Shown piece by piece: positions 1-11,431 of a stretch of 64,000 bases of DNA (positions are counted from its first letter, which is position 1; each line of letters starts with the position of its first letter). This DNA comes from Heligmosomoides polygyrus polygyrus. Lineage: Eukaryota > Nematoda > Chromadorea > Rhabditida > Heligmosomidae. Where the stretch lies: positions 25,482,001 to 25,546,000 of the forward strand of contig OX377202.1 in assembly GCA_947396885.1 (NCBI GenBank), given 5' to 3'. The position numbers and the translations under genes were made by a program. A model generated the notes under the pieces. The model was not told the DNA's origin, ran no database searches, and worked only from the letters and a program-made list of their open reading frames with translations.

Positions 1-221
1 TCGTGAAGTGGAGAGGAACGATGGTTGGTGACCGGATTTAATGGATTGGCGATCCGGGGCTAGCTCGCCGGTCTAGTGAATCGATACCGAAGGTGATCTC
101 CGCCTGCGCGGCACGGCACACGTAGAGGGGCATGGGGGCTGACGCATCAATGGATTTCTAGCAAAAATAGCTAGTAAAAAAGACTCTGTTGAGGTTAACT
201 CTAGTTCAAAATTGTGAGGAG

Positions 222-458
222 TCATGAGAGGGGTAGGATAGGTGGGAGGCCCCACCTCGACAAGGAGATACCAGAGGCAACACAACACTGCTTGACCCCG
301 CTTTGTAGGAGGGCTATGGTTGACATGCATTTTTCGTAAGTCTCTTCATATATGGTACTGAAATCTATCGCAGCGGTATAATCGCTGTACCGTTCAACCA
401 GATTTTTGAGTGTCGTCGCACTCAGTACAATAGGCGTCTTATAATAATGAAGCGCCAT
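222..458 (-). CDS. Unidentified minus-strand ORF (possible gene or element fragment)
   Basis: I do not recognise this product. It is a 78-codon reading frame starting with ATG at 458. The first 50 or so residues look protein-like (mixed hydrophobic, Thr and Tyr content, e.g. LKNLVERYSDYTAAIDFSTI), while the last 20 are Pro/Leu-rich and may be read-through. No clear splice donor is visible and the sequence next to it is repetitive. It could be the start of a gene running off the window, a gag fragment of a retroelement, or chance. Confidence 0.2.
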   Translation of the reverse strand: MALHYYKTPIVLSATTLKNLVERYSDYTAAIDFSTIYEETYEKCMSTIALLQSGVKQCCVASGISLSRWGLPPILPLS

Positions 459-554
459 TTTATTTTCAAAAAAAGGTTTCGTTCTTGCTTTTTCAAGAAA
501 CGAAGTGAGAATTTTCTCTCGTCGCTCCTCGTAGTATATACGGATGTCTTGCAG

Positions 555-762
555 TCTCTTAATTAGAGGCTGTGGTCGTAATTAGACCAACTCAAGTGTG
601 AACCAAGAGTAGTTCTCTTAATTATAGGGTGCGATCTGCAATAGATCGACTTGCGGCTGGGCGTTATACGCGAGAGACTTGCGATTCTCTTTATTCTAGA
701 GAATGCGATCTGTAATAGACCGACTTGTTACTCTAGGCGTTGTACGCGAGAGACTTTCAATA
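555..762. repeat. Tandem repeat, about 74-base unit, 3 diverged copies
   Basis: Three head-to-tail units begin near 555, 615 and 687. Each starts with a CTCTTAATTA-like stretch followed by GCGATCTG(C/T)AATAGA(T/C)CGACTT and GCG(A/T)GAGACTT-like blocks. Copies 2 and 3 are the closest: their GCGATCTG motifs start at 631 and 705, a 74-base period. The first copy is more diverged. A fourth, truncated start may lie at 762. Confidence 0.7.
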
Positions 763-1610
763 TTCCTTATTAGGCCGATGCAACAAAATGTGCGGTTCAT
801 AGGGTTTATAGGAAATAGTACAGATGCAGAGAGAAGAGGAACGTCTTTATCCCTTGGTATCCAGAAAGAGCGTGTGCCTTAGCGTGGGTTATGACTAGGC
901 CCCGCCCCTGCCATCGTCGTCGGCGGCGATATCTCTGACCTTCAGTAAGCGGCGTTTCCTGTAAGAGACACGTGACTTACATACCTGCGTTTCTTCTACA
1001 CTCTTCCGCGAACAGAAGCAATCTCATCACATTGGCGGCTGTTTTTTCTTCATGTGACCAATGTGGCTAGGAAATGACTAAGTGCATTCAATAACAAAGC
1101 AGAGATTAGAAGGTGTTCACTTTCTCTCGTCTTCTCCGCTCACATGTTTTGTTAATTTTTCTGAAATGTGGGCCTTAAAGAGCACGTCGCTTTCGAAGTA
1201 AAATAGAAGCGCTAGTGGATTTACAAAAATCACTGAGGAGAGTTATACTTTAATAACTGTCACATGTCCGATTTTCCTCCACTTCCTGTTTAGGTACCAC
1301 TAGATGTATCAGAAGCGATAGAGTGTCATCATTCTTTCCTGTAAGGAACAACCACAATGTATAATGTTAATGTTCGCTTCCACTGGTCTTCTAGCGTGGG
1401 CGAATACCAGTCCCTACGGTGGATCCTATGCGTCTCTGAAGACGACGGAAAGTCGAAACGTCAGGCCGCAATAATAGAGATCCACCTAAAAACCTTGTCT
1501 GGCACAGCATGCTGACAAGAAACTACAATGTTAATGTTTTCCAAAGTAGCTTTCCTCAGGCTCTAGTCTCTTATGACACACCTGACTTCGATTCTATATA
1601 ACATATGGTC
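763..1610. other. Gene-free stretch with one dispersed-repeat fragment
   Basis: No open frame with splice signals is visible. Bases 1425-1500 contain a fragment of the GAAGACGACGG / CGTCAGGCC repeat that also occurs at 14283-14335, 14560-14615 and 28365-28430. The rest is unremarkable AT-rich sequence. Confidence 0.5.
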
Positions 1611-1619
1611 CCATGAGTC

Positions 1620-2010
1620 GTCGAATGGCTCGGGCGGATGCCAGCAGCACCTCCATTCTTCCTGTTGCGTGCCAGTATGGTCCTGTGGATACTACCTCAT
1701 CTAAGAACTTTAGGAGGATTACAAATTCCAGTCAAGACTTCAAGAAGTGGTCCGACCAGTGCGCTGGTATTTTTCCACATCCACCAGAAACTGCTCGGTT
1801 ACGATTCTTGTCCAGCAGGAGTCAAGGAAAGATATTTTGGTCGGGCCACCTAATTTTCAGCGACTTGGCCCAAACGACAGCGTCCTTGATATTTGATTGC
1901 TTACATGTACGGAATCCAGAATGCCTTCTCTCAGTACACTGCCAGCATCGTTCTCCGGGTTGCTCGTTCCACGACATTGATTGCGTATTGGTCCCGCTTT
2001 CGTATGGCCC
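1620..2010 (-). mobile_element. RTE-type LINE fragment, 3' end of ORF (relic)
   Basis: Read on the minus strand, the AATTAGGTGGCC block near 1850 corresponds to the conserved K-I-R-W-A-G-H region near the C-terminus of RTE reverse-transcriptase ORFs. A degenerate R-W-S-D-like stretch near 1750 follows. Matching relics sit at 8960-9330, 14815-15125 and 18110-18300. Frames are broken, so it is not functional. Confidence 0.55.
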
Positions 2011-2349
2011 TGATTTTCGCGGAGTTCTTTAGAGTCGGAGAAACGGCAGAAAAAAAGGTGTGCACGGTTCCCCTGTTCCTCGCTTTCTTCCATACATCGA
2101 TTTCTGCAATAATCAATCCCTTCTTGGGACACGCCACGAATTCCACTTTTGCGGGATGTCATGGAGGCTCTATGAATAGATATTTGAACAGCAACACGAG
2201 TTACACTGACGTATTTAACGCAACACCGAGAAAGCGTAAGTATTGTATGACCGACGTCTCCGTTATCTCCAAGTTCTATGTACACGGGATCTGACCAGGG
2301 ATGCCTCCTTCGCGTGAGGTTCCGCTTTTTCGTCAAGGAGAGGCGGCTG

Positions 2350-3160
2350 CCAAATCACTAAGAAGAGTCCCAGGATGACTATCAACTGGACGTCTACACT
2401 TCTCTTGACGGAATCTGCGGAGACACCGTCATGGACAACATCGACGAGGAATACGAGCGCATCGCGTATCATCTCCTCGACAATGCTAAGGGAGCTCAAA
2501 GTTAGAAGACCACCAAAAGATTAATGTCTCCAGAAACCCTCGGGCTTATACGCTAGCGTTTAGCAGCGCGAGTGTCAAGCACTAGCAACTGATATCTGAA
2601 CTTGCGAAGATATGCAGAGCGGCGATAAAGGAGGATCTTAAGGCCTTTGGTATACTCCGTAGCTGCCCGACCAACACTGTCGCCGCGATCCGTCGTTGGC
2701 GCGATGCGGGAGAGGAGAGGGGAAGATTTGTCTGAAGCTGCAGAGGCAGGATTGAGCAACCGCAATTCTCGCCGAAATTTCGTCAACCTTAAGACCAAGT
2801 GATCGCTCTCCGACGCCATGGATGGAAGAACAGTGGAAAAGATCATCCACGACTTCTACTCCGATCTCTTCGATAGCCACGTCCACCTGCCCCCATGCCA
2901 TCTTCCGCAGGATAGATACGTCGTCCCCTCCGTTCTCCCTTCGGACATCCGGCCCGCCATCTCGTCGGTGGAGAAACGCACAGCACCCGTTCCGACAGGA
3001 TCATACTCGAACGCCTGAATAACTTCTAGTGCTGATCAATGCCTGGTGCGGCTCTTCACACGCTATCTGTCGACAGGCCATGTTTCATCTCAGTTGAAGA
3101 CCACCAGGACGGTCATGCTGTACAAGAAGCGAGATGTGAACGACCTAAACAATCTTTCTC
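2350..3160 (+). mobile_element. RTE-type LINE fragment, linker and start of reverse transcriptase (relic)
   Basis: Frame-broken plus-strand coding relic. Recognisable pieces in order are a K-P-x-T-L-like segment near 2525, the A-K-I-C-R-A-A-I-K-E-D-L segment near 2610, then KIIHDFYSDLFDSHVHLPP at 2838-2895, VVPSVLPSDIRPAISSVEKR and the T-A-P-x-P segment to 3000, and a V-M-L-Y-K-K motif near 3120. These are hallmarks of the RTE clade between endonuclease and RT palm. Several stops interrupt it and the RT catalytic block is missing. Confidence 0.7.
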
Positions 3161-3420
3161 TTGAAAAAGGGTATAGAAGCGATCGAAAAGATTCAAAATA
3201 GGTTTACTAAAACTGGAAGTTTTCTACTCTGGTATTCCGAGATCTGGAATTAGGATAGTTTCTTGGAATTCATACTCTAGAACGTCGTAGAAAACTGAAC
3301 CATGTCTGCATGTTATATAAAGAAATTCCTGACTGTGTGTTGTGAACGGTACAGCTTTCTATAAAACGGTACCGTCTATCAAAAGGTGGCAATAGAAAAT
3401 TAAGCTATGACCGGCCTAGA
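3160..3420 (+). mobile_element. CR1-like LINE fragment, 3' end (relic)
   Basis: Around 3170-3215 the plus strand reads A-I-E-K-I-Q-N-R-F-T-K, the conserved C-terminal motif of CR1/jockey-like reverse transcriptases (canonical E-x-V-Q-R-R-F-T). Next come an L-E-R-R-R-K-L block near 3275-3295 and a C-M-L-Y-K-E-I block near 3308-3330, as in those elements. Frames shift between the blocks. Confidence 0.6.
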
Positions 3421-3627
3421 ACATTTGTTTCGTTGTGAACTGGGTTAAGCCACTCCTCAGCCAATCTTGCTTCTTTCAAGCGATTGACATCAAAAACATC
3501 CTGGATTTCTAATGACTACCTCTGGTGTTTCATCTACCTCGAAACTTTGTCTAACTATTTTTATCCTTGAGGCGATAGTGTCGGTTACCGTTTTTCCTTT
3601 CTCAGGCTCCATTGTTCGCTTCTCTCT

Positions 3628-3712
3628 GGTAGGCTTGGTTGGCGCGGGATGGACCCGAACAGAAAACAGTGTCGAGCTGCATGCGACAGCAGCCGCATCC
3701 TCCTGGGACCAG
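3628..3712 (-). repeat. tRNA-derived SINE, 5' part only
   Basis: Matches the promoter-proximal third of the SINE family described at 30811-31085: GGCTTGGTTGG, a diverged B-box region and the GACAGCAGCCGC block. The element body and 3' tail are absent. Confidence 0.5.
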
Positions 3713-4042
3713 ATTCATCAACCGCTTACCGCCCTCTAACGGTGAAAATAACGCCAAATCCCGTGATATGACTTCTATAAGCATTAGGTCTGGCGGTATT
3801 CTCACCGTTAGAGGCGGAAAGCGGTTGTTGAACCTGGCTGCTTGTGCATCAAACGTCGCTGCCCACGTGAGTTTTCGTATGTAATTCTATCCTTTCTTTA
3901 GAAGAGATCACTGTTATAGAGTCATTAAGCTGCAGACTTATCCTACACGCACCCTATCTCTTTTCCAATGTAACCTGGTTAAGCTTTACGAAGCTTTCTT
4001 TAAATTTTTGCGTGTCATGAATGCACCCATTATGCCATAAGG

Positions 4043-4331
4043 ATAGAAGATAAAAGACGGTGCTACTCAATCTTTTTTGGGATGCGCCATGCACTGTACT
4101 TCTACAGAATGCAGTGAGGCGATTTGAAGACGTATTTGGCCATACAATGATTTGCGATGGCAAGCCGATGAACACGTCATCTAGTTATCCTTCCCAGACA
4201 AGTTTGGCACCATTTCACTGACCCAGAAAATTGGAAGGCTTGGTTGGCCTGGGCGGGGATCCGAAGCAGAAACCTAGTGTCGAGTGCACGCATCAGCCGG
4301 TACCTCCTCCGACTGCGCTACACGCGCTTTG
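4043..4331 (-). repeat. tRNA-derived SINE, near full length, diverged
   Basis: Same order of blocks as the better preserved copies at 59031-59319 and 30811-31085: an ACTCAATC(T/C) plus GGGATGCGCCA end, TTTGGCCATACAATGA, AGCCGATGAAC, CTTCCCAGACAAG, GGAAGGCTTGGTTGG and CTGCGCTACACGCGC. The minus strand carries the Pol III-type orientation. Confidence 0.7.
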
Positions 4332-4617
4332 TCATCATCACGCTGTGCATTGAAAACATCTGCGTCCGTTCTCTTATTCCTGTGCTTTAGCCTAGGCTGT
4401 CAGCCTCCAGGTGGTCCTCAGACCTTGGTCGATATTATCGGATTCTGCAGACCGTCATGCGAGTGTGCAACTCGGTGGACTGGCTTCGCAACACATAAAC
4501 GAATTCTGCCGCATGAAACAAGTTCGATTTCACTTCATTCATGCGGGTGACGGTCAATTTAAGGGTGGTCATAGAGGTGGCCAATTAGAGGATTTGCGGC
4601 AGACTATTTCTATGTCG

Positions 4618-4620
4618 CTT

Positions 4621-4671
<51 letters not shown>

Positions 4672-4682
4672 TTATTTATTTG
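4618..4682. repeat. (TTTA)n microsatellite
   Basis: About 65 bases of near-perfect TTTA/TTAT tetranucleotide repeat. Shorter runs of the same kind occur at 33043-33070 and 55864-55883. Confidence 0.95.
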
Positions 4683-5124
4683 GAACCTTACAATGAGTGC
4701 GCGATAAAACGCCTAAATGCATATATAAGGGAAGGTGAGAAAAAAAATAACAACAAAACGAAAACTATGGAAACAGCGAGACCAGTTTTAGCGTTTTTAT
4801 GCGTTTGGCATGCAAAATAAAAATAAAATTTTTTGGTGGAAGAATTTCCAAGCAGACCGTACCGCTCGTAAATTTCGAAAAGCTGCAGAATGTAAGCCGC
4901 CGACAAAATCAATCAACTGTTATTAGTGTGTGCATTACCAAAACAGTACAGCACATACACCTCATCTTCTTCATCTCCTTCATCGTGACGCGCTAATGCG
5001 GATTTACTTCCCAGTGAACGGCCCTCTCGACTGTTCCTCTGTTTGTGAGATTTTACCATCTTTATTGGGGGCTAGTGGAAAGTGTGAGGAGGCGCCGGCT
5101 TTCGCATGCGTTCCAAATCGAGGA

Positions 5125-5295
5125 TTCTAGTTGCCGCATCACCCAGGCCAATCAGGCCTTACACCCCTCGGAGTCGGTGAGATGGTACCAGATTGTCTGG
5201 GAAGGATAAAACAATGATGTCCTCGTCGACCTACGATCACAAGCCATTATGTTCGCCAAATACGCATTCAAAATTGCCTAATTGAATTACTCTGC
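5125..5295 (+). repeat. tRNA-derived SINE, degenerate partial copy
   Basis: Contains the CCTCGGAGTCGGTGAGATGGTACCAG block, the GGAAGGATAAA block and an AAATACGCATTCAAAATTGCC block of the SINE family in plus orientation. Both ends are eroded. Confidence 0.5.
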
Positions 5296-6320
5296 TTTCG
5301 AGGGGCATAAAAAACGCAGCCTAGGTAAGGGTGAGTTGCTTTTAACTGTTTCACCAGCGCATTTCAAAATAAGAGCCACTGCATTAGCGAGGCTTTATGA
5401 GACATAGCTTGCTACAGCGTAATAATTCTCTTTGCCTTTTTGGGATTAGGATTTTAAAATATTATAAATTGGGCCAGTTCGGTACCAGCGAGTAGAGCTG
5501 TCAGTAGTCAGTAGCTCAACTTCGGGTTACAAGACTGTGCAAAGAAGGATATTTTGAGCATGTACTTTGCTTTTACCACCATGGTCAACGTATTATATTC
5601 GGTGTAAAAGAAGGAGAATCACCTTAGATTAGTAAATTGAAATGGTTCGAACAAAATTAAATTAAATACATTGCTGGGGTCTCTTGCTGAATAAGAAGTT
5701 AGAAAAATAGACCTCAATAAACACTACTCGCCTTTATGCCTACAGATGGTTTTAAAGCGATTCGTTATAAGTGCGCCTCAAGAATGCCCTTTTTGCGTGG
5801 CGTCCGAGAGGCGGGGCTTTAATTGAAGTGTTTTTCGCTCGATTCTAGTGCAACATGCGTTTCGAGTTCAGCGAACGCGTACTCGACGACCCTATAAATA
5901 TTGGCGACAGCGAACGATTACGTGTTACAGTCTCCGCAGTGTGCTTTAACGCGATTATTTTTTTAACAAAATGGAATCGATCTTGTTTCAACCTGAACGG
6001 AGTTGCATCTCAAAGATCATTTCCATGGGCGACAACTAGGCCTTAGCACTTATATTCTCCTAGAAGTAGGTTTGTTTTTGTTTTGTTTGGAGAGTGTTAC
6101 TAGGAATCCATGTAAAAGCTTTCTTCCCTTCCTGTGCACGTCGTCAGCAATGGATGAAGATGTGTGTGCGGAGAGACAGGTTAGCGGATTCCAAAACGCA
6201 ACTTTGAATGAAGAGTCGGCAGCTCCTACGACTACGATTCCCTGTTCTTGATCACTATTCGAAAATTTCTACCTCATAGAATCCCACCATTTTTTTTTTA
6301 GTCGTGTACTGATTCTCAGG
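5296..6320. other. Gene-free stretch
   Basis: I see no supported gene. Two overlapping open frames (5855-6046 and 6003-6251) have no splice context, no recognisable motif and unremarkable composition, so they are not called. Confidence 0.4.
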
Positions 6321-6321
6321 C

Positions 6322-6600
6322 CGCGTGGAGTAGCATAGTCGGGGTGGTGGTGGCTGTCTCGTGCAGCGCCAGGTTCCTGGTTGGGATTTCCCAGGCTAGC
6401 CAAGCCCCGCCTCTTTGCAAGGTTCTTAAATTGACACTAAATGTCTTTTGGACGGATAAAACATTGACTTTTAAACCGCAGGTTGTTGTGTATGCGAATT
6501 ACGCATAAAATATCGCCTCCACTACATCCCTTATGGTTAGAAGCAGAATGCGTGGCGCATCCCAAATAGGATCGATTGCCGCCGTTCTTTATCCATTGCT
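6322..6600 (+). repeat. tRNA-derived SINE, degenerate near full-length copy
   Basis: A GTGGAGTAGCATAGTCGG A-box region and a CAGGTTCCTGGTTGGGAT B-box region are followed by the family's GGATAAAACATTGACTT, CGCCTCCACTACATCCC and GAATGCGTGGCGCATCCCAAA blocks. It ends near CTTTATCC. Confidence 0.65.
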
Positions 6601-6884
6601 CTTTTATTAACTTTCTGTGTATTGTGAATTATGTTATTTGAAATAATAACAAATCTTTCCTTGTCACGATGATTCACTTCACTTTATAGAGGCTGTCTCA
6701 AGAAAACGTTCATACCGTTGGGAATGTGATGAATTCTCTCACAATGAAGCTACTTAAGAAGGGCTCATATAAAAGCTTTAAAACATAGAAATTCTCTGAT
6801 ATATGAGCGTTGGAATGCTCCATGCACTCGCGTGAAATTTTTCATTTTACACTCGACTGATTGTGCTTAGTTTGAATAAAATGG

Positions 6885-7173
6885 ATAAAGGATTACGGAC
6901 GGAGTTACTCAATCCCTTCTGGGATGCGCCAGCGCATTCTATTTCTACGGGATGTCGTGGAGGCGACATGAATGTGTATTTGGCCATACAATGACTTGCG
7001 GTTACCAGCCGATGAACAAGTCAGCGCTTTATCCTTCCCAGACAAGTCTGGTACCGATTCACAGACCCCGGAAGGATGGAAGGCTTGGTTGGTCTGGGCG
7101 GGAAATCCGAACCAGGAACCTGGTATCGGGTGCACGCGACAGTCGCGCCTCCTCCAACTGCGCTACACCCGCC
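6885..7173 (-). repeat. tRNA-derived SINE, well preserved
   Basis: Near identical to the copy at 59031-59319. On the minus strand it begins with the GGGCGGGTGTAGCGCAGTTGG tRNA-like A box, has a B box of the form GGTTCGGATTTCC, and ends with the ATTGAGTAACTCCG and CCTTTATCC tail. It lies outside any gene model. Confidence 0.8.
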
Positions 7174-7239
7174 CAATACTTGCTTGAATACTTGTTATAA
7201 TTCGTCCACAAAGTGGCCATATAGATGATTTGTGCCTCT

Positions 7240-7345
7240 TTTAAGGTTTAAAACTTAAAAACACACTATGGCTTGCCGAAAATTCAGGGTATCCTAGGAA
7301 ATGCAGGTACTGTTTGAAAGGTTCTAACATTGATGCTAGTGAAGC
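7240..7345. repeat. Dispersed repeat with an inverted copy at 22080-22190
   Basis: TTTAAAACTTAAAAACACAC, the GCTTGCCGAAAA block, GGGTATCCTA and GGTTCTAA match in reverse complement the blocks at 22080-22190 in the same order. No coding potential is evident, and the family is unknown to me. Confidence 0.55.
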
Positions 7346-8154
7346 TTTTGAATATCCATAAAACTCATATGAGAGCACAGGGTACGTAACGTATAAATAG
7401 TCTAGATTGCGCCATGCCCTGTCTGAAACCTTGCATTTCAGACTCCATTGATTGGGCATGGGTTGAATTCTTGTCACAGTCTTGATAGTACTTTGGCCAG
7501 GTTAGCCTGTGCTGTACTTCTTTTAACGTTTAACATTCTTACGTTTTTACGTAGAGCTGATTCAGGAAACAGTGAAAAGGAAAGAAATTCAGGAAGTTTG
7601 CAGGCTTCTGCCATGCGACCTCCAGGATAGTGTCGGGTTCAGGAGTGCTTTTCTCTAGGACTACATCATCCAATAGATGGAGGCTTTTTCTAGTGCACAA
7701 TCTGCTCCAGATTTCTGGTCACAGCTCACTAAAAATGCGCTTCGTTTCTAATGTGCAGAATAGGCGCAGGTGAGACTTCGAAACGGTGACAGCTTTGCAT
7801 CTTGATTTTCGAGGGGAGTGTCAACTTCTCGGCGTATTGCCCATACCTGTCGCAAAGAATCCGAGGCCGTTTAACCATTGTTGCTTATAAGAGTTTTCCC
7901 GTTAGCAAATTCTTTGATAGGACGTATATCCTTCATATCAGAGTCCTTATTTACACATCCATAGCAGCAAAGGGGCTTGCAATAGCTGCTCCACATATGA
8001 TATTAAATTCCCCCAAAACACGTTTTTCGAATTTACCGTGCAACCATGCGAATCAAACATAGCTCGTTTCCTGCACATTTTGTGCTACTGTTTTAAATAC
8101 ACGGGATTCCACTACCACATCGTTTGAATTCGCAAAAGCAAAATGAGCAAAATT

Positions 8155-8475
8155 CTTTTTTATTTTTCTTCTTCTTTTTCATTCAGCGTTTGTCCCGTAT
8201 GGTGACGGATTCCGCATTGATACGCTGGCGCCACATCTCCCGATCAAATGCTCGATCAGAACCGGCCATCTTCAAGTCCTGATGCAGCGTATCAAGCAAG
8301 CGCTGCCTTGTTCTTCCTCGTGGCTGCTATCCGGTCATCTCAAGGTTAAGGCCAGTCTTCTTCAAACAGTGTCATCATCGAAGAAGGTGCTCAAATTGCT
8401 TGCTAGCTTCGCGCAACTTCTAAGCTATCGGAGTGGCACCGAAGTTCTCTCGAATGGAGTCATTGCCTTCTCGGT
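8155..8475 (-). mobile_element. LINE 3' end with CTT-rich tail (probable RTE-type relic)
   Basis: On the minus strand the segment ends GGGACAAACGCTGAA followed by a GAA-rich tail. The plus-strand counterpart GGGACAAACGCTGAAGAAGAA is at 9600-9622. A shared terminal motif plus a simple repeat tail is the usual 3' structure of RTE-type LINEs. The upstream part is GC-richer and ORF-like but frame-broken. Confidence 0.4.
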
Positions 8476-8959
8476 CCAAACGCGTAGCTCCACATGGCTC
8501 TTCAAACGAACAAAATTACTATTCCGAAAATACTATTTCTAACGAAGGTTTGCCAAAATCCAATATTATTTTTATAAGTCATTGTCATACGACATTGCAA
8601 AAAATAAGTTTAGAACACTTCACGATAACACATAACGCGAACACTCTGGCGCACGGTGTCGAGGTCCGCTCCTACACACAAGGGGCGGCACTGGGAGCTC
8701 CTCTTTTCTGCGAGTTGAACTGAACTGCAGACGAGTGGTCTTTGTGACAGCCTCCCCTAGGAACTTACCATACCTCACGCTTCATAGAGTTAGATGAGGC
8801 TGCGGATCCGGACTACTTGAGGGCGCCTGCACAAGTCCAGGTGTTGACGACTTGTTGAGTGGCTAACGCGTTTTTGCAACGGATTCGTTGAGTAGAAAAT
8901 ATACCCGGTAGTTGGTGGTTGGCACTAAGCGCGATGATCGTCTGACTCGCATACTCACC

Positions 8960-9330
8960 CTGTCCTGTTCCGTTGGTCATCGATTTGCTTGAGCGGCGTC
9001 AGCAGCGTCTCTGTACGTGCTCCAAAGGATCTTACTCGCTCGAGGGTCACGAAGAGCGTCATAACGTTCGTTCAGGGCTCTCACGAAGAGGGACGACCAA
9101 GGCGTTGGTGGGGATCCTAGTGCTTTCTTCACTCCAGCGGGATCCAATCGGTGACGGTTCCCGTCCAGCGAGTGTCTGCAAAGCGTGACACGTGGCCGGC
9201 CCACCTATTTTTCGACGACTTAGCCCATGCGACAGCGTCTATGATCTTCGAACGTCGACGAAGCTAGGAATCTGGAGACCTTCTCTCATTTGCGAGAATC
9301 GTGCCACCCCTACCCTCGTCCTCTCGATTG
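8960..9330 (-). mobile_element. RTE-type LINE fragment, C-terminal end of ORF (relic)
   Basis: The minus-strand frame 9204-8977 contains VRALNERYDALRDPRASKI, closely following the RTE C-terminal pattern (x-K-A-L-N-E-R-Y-D-A-L-R-x-P-R-A-S-R). The AAATAGGTGGGCCGGCCAC stretch just upstream on that strand encodes the K-x-R-W-A-G-H-like block. The reading frame shifts between the blocks. Confidence 0.75.
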
Positions 9331-9334
9331 CTCG

Positions 9335-10050
9335 CTCATTCACAGTACGAGAATCTTAGAGAGAATACTAGATGTGCATACTCGCGGCATCATCCAACTT
9401 CTCGTCACCTGTTTGTTGAGATTTTAGCCGGCTGTGACGCCATCGATGTCATACAGATAGAGAGACAACGCGAAAAACAAAAACCGTTGCACGAAGCAGT
9501 AATGGCCTTAAACGCTACTTGCTCCTAGAACTGAAGGATGTTGGTGTCTGCCCCAGTCAAGCATTTGATCGAGTGAATTGGCGTGCGAGACCGGGCATCG
9601 CCGCTAAGCGGGACAAACGCTGAAGAAGAACGGATGCGCGCTACCTAAAAACATCGAGAAGAATTGCAAGTGGAAAACCACTACTTTCCGGGCAACCTAA
9701 TTTGATCGTACTTCTCTTAATTTACATTCCGGAAATGGTGATTCGTTTTCGCAAGGTCACTCGTCCATTACCAAATGAGAATCATTCTCCGTGGTAGTCA
9801 CCATCTAGGGGAAGAGACATTAGTGTTTACAAAGTACGATAAGGTGTGAGCTAAAGAGCCTTTCACATATGTATTGCGTGTGAACGTACATGGAACTGCT
9901 CCTGCATTTCACAACTATTTGTCACCCAAGTAACAACGAAAGGTCCTAAAGTTGTTCGTTTATTCAAAAAATTCTAACCCATTGAACTATTCAATCCTTT
10001 ATGAGGAGTTAACTTTAAGGCGCAGTGAAGCGAGAACACCTAAAATACCG
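9335..10050. other. Gene-free stretch with LINE tail motif
   Basis: Bases 9585-9622 carry a LINE 3' terminal motif (GGGACAAACGCTGAAGAAG). The 9301-9528 open frame has no supporting motif. Nothing else is recognised. Confidence 0.4.
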
Positions 10051-10071
10051 CCCGCGTCGCGCGGTCAAAAA

Positions 10072-10107
10072 GACGGTTTGCGACGGAAAAATCCGTCGCA
10101 AACCGTC
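10072..10107. repeat. Perfect hairpin, 16-bp stem, AAAA loop
   Basis: GACGGTTTGCGACGGA at 10072-10087 is perfectly complementary to 10092-10107 across an AAAA loop. It is embedded in a repeat that recurs inverted at about 53200-53600, where the hairpin is degenerate. Confidence 0.85.
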
Positions 10108-10229
10108 GCATGCTCATAACTCCTTTAATTTTGAGCTGTTTCAGAAACAGTTGGTACCATTCAATTCGTCTCCTCGAGGTCTGTAAAACCATTTATAAAA
10201 CGTTATCAGGTCACTGCGTTTTCGCTGTG

Positions 10230-10735
10230 GGTGGCCTAAAATAATAACGGCAGCAGGCTTTTGCGATTGGAGCACCTTATTTTCCAGGACGTGCATGTGA
10301 CTTGCAGTGCTTTCGGAGTATCTCAAGCATGGCGTGCGTTTTCAGTCATGCCTGGAATGTTCCGAGAGTGCGCCGTGCAAAATACATGTAGGATCGAACC
10401 TATCAATCGAATGGGCGGAAGTATGCTCACTGGGTTTCTATCTTCACTTTCTGGAAAATGTAAAGCCTTCAAGAATATTTCGAAACGTTTAGAAAATTTT
10501 TTCAGAAATTTCCACACTCTCTACTCGGGAATTGCTTCAATCTGTCCCGGCGAGACTTATGAGTGCACCGTGTGCAATGCGTGTAGATGTTTATATCAAT
10601 CGAGTGGATTCGACAACTGGTATAGTGAGCGTTTGGGGAATTCTATCATAAATTTTCAGCAGCCCTACTAAGGAATTGCTCTAATGCTGTCCAGCTAGCC
10701 TTTAGAGTGCGTCGTGAACAATGCATATAGATTGC
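10230..10735. repeat. Dispersed repeat family, two plus-orientation units
   Basis: Units near 10360-10530 and 10560-10735 share a G(A)GTGC-x-CGTG start, an ATGTAG region and a TATCAATCGA block. Minus-orientation relatives are at 12430-12560, 12600-12715 and 53195-53275. The 10240-10400 flank recurs inverted at 53270-53360. The family is not recognised. Confidence 0.55.
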
Positions 10736-10975
10736 ACGCGCGGGCGTGTTCGGGGCGCAACTCTTTCGAGTTAAAATCGTTTCGGCAGCAACTCGTGGGT
10801 CTTATAGGCAGTAAAACGTTGTAGTAGCACACCAAAGTAGAATGGTGTAGCTTGAAAAGAGGCAATGTTACAGGGGTGCGAAAAGGCAGGTGAGGCTTGT
10901 GAGACGCATTTTTTTTCGATTTCGGTGGACCACTGCGGGAAGACACGACGAGCAAACGGCTTGAAACGCGCAGAC
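10728..10975 (+). repeat. Direct repeat, copy 1 of 2 (partner 11432-11680)
   Basis: Both copies start TTGCACGCGCGGGCGTGTTC and share, in order, a TCGGTTGCAGC-like block, a TAGGCAG(T/A)AAAA block, TAGTAGC(A/G)CAC, a GTTACAG block, GTGCGAAAA(G/T)GCAGGT and a GACGC/GACAC-ATTTTTT block. Their offset is about 704 bases. No gene is evident in either. Confidence 0.7.
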
Positions 10976-11152
10976 AAACAGAGAGCTTCAGGTGCTTCAC
11001 TATGACGTGCTCAGAACTCCAGCTTCCTAAACTTTCTTAGCCTCAGCTGCCAGTTTAAAGCGGCGGAAGATAGCGGTTAGAGTTTCTTGCGCTCTTACTC
11101 GCCCAGGTTTGATTGTTCGACACTAGCAGTGGTACCGTTCTGTTCAGCAAAG

Positions 11153-11200
11153 CGCTATCGAATGGTATCGCTATCGAATGGTATCGCTATCGAATGGTAT
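11153..11200 (+). repeat. Perfect 16-base tandem repeat, 3 copies
   Basis: The unit CGCTATCGAATGGTAT occurs at 11153-11168, 11169-11184 and 11185-11200 without mismatch. Confidence 0.95.
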
Positions 11201-11431
11201 CAATTTCGACCGATTCTGGGAATATCGGTTTTTTTGACAATTTCGCAACAAAGGCGAGGCTGCTCAAAGGCGCGGCAGAAGGTCGATGACGTCATCGAAT
11301 CATCGTTTTGGACCATGCTTGACACCGTTCGATAGAGTTTTTCATGCTGAATTGAACGGTCTTATTGCGAGTAGGGAAAACTGTAATGTGGGCAAGTAAG
11401 AGCGAGGAGAACATCGACCGTTGTTGTGCTA

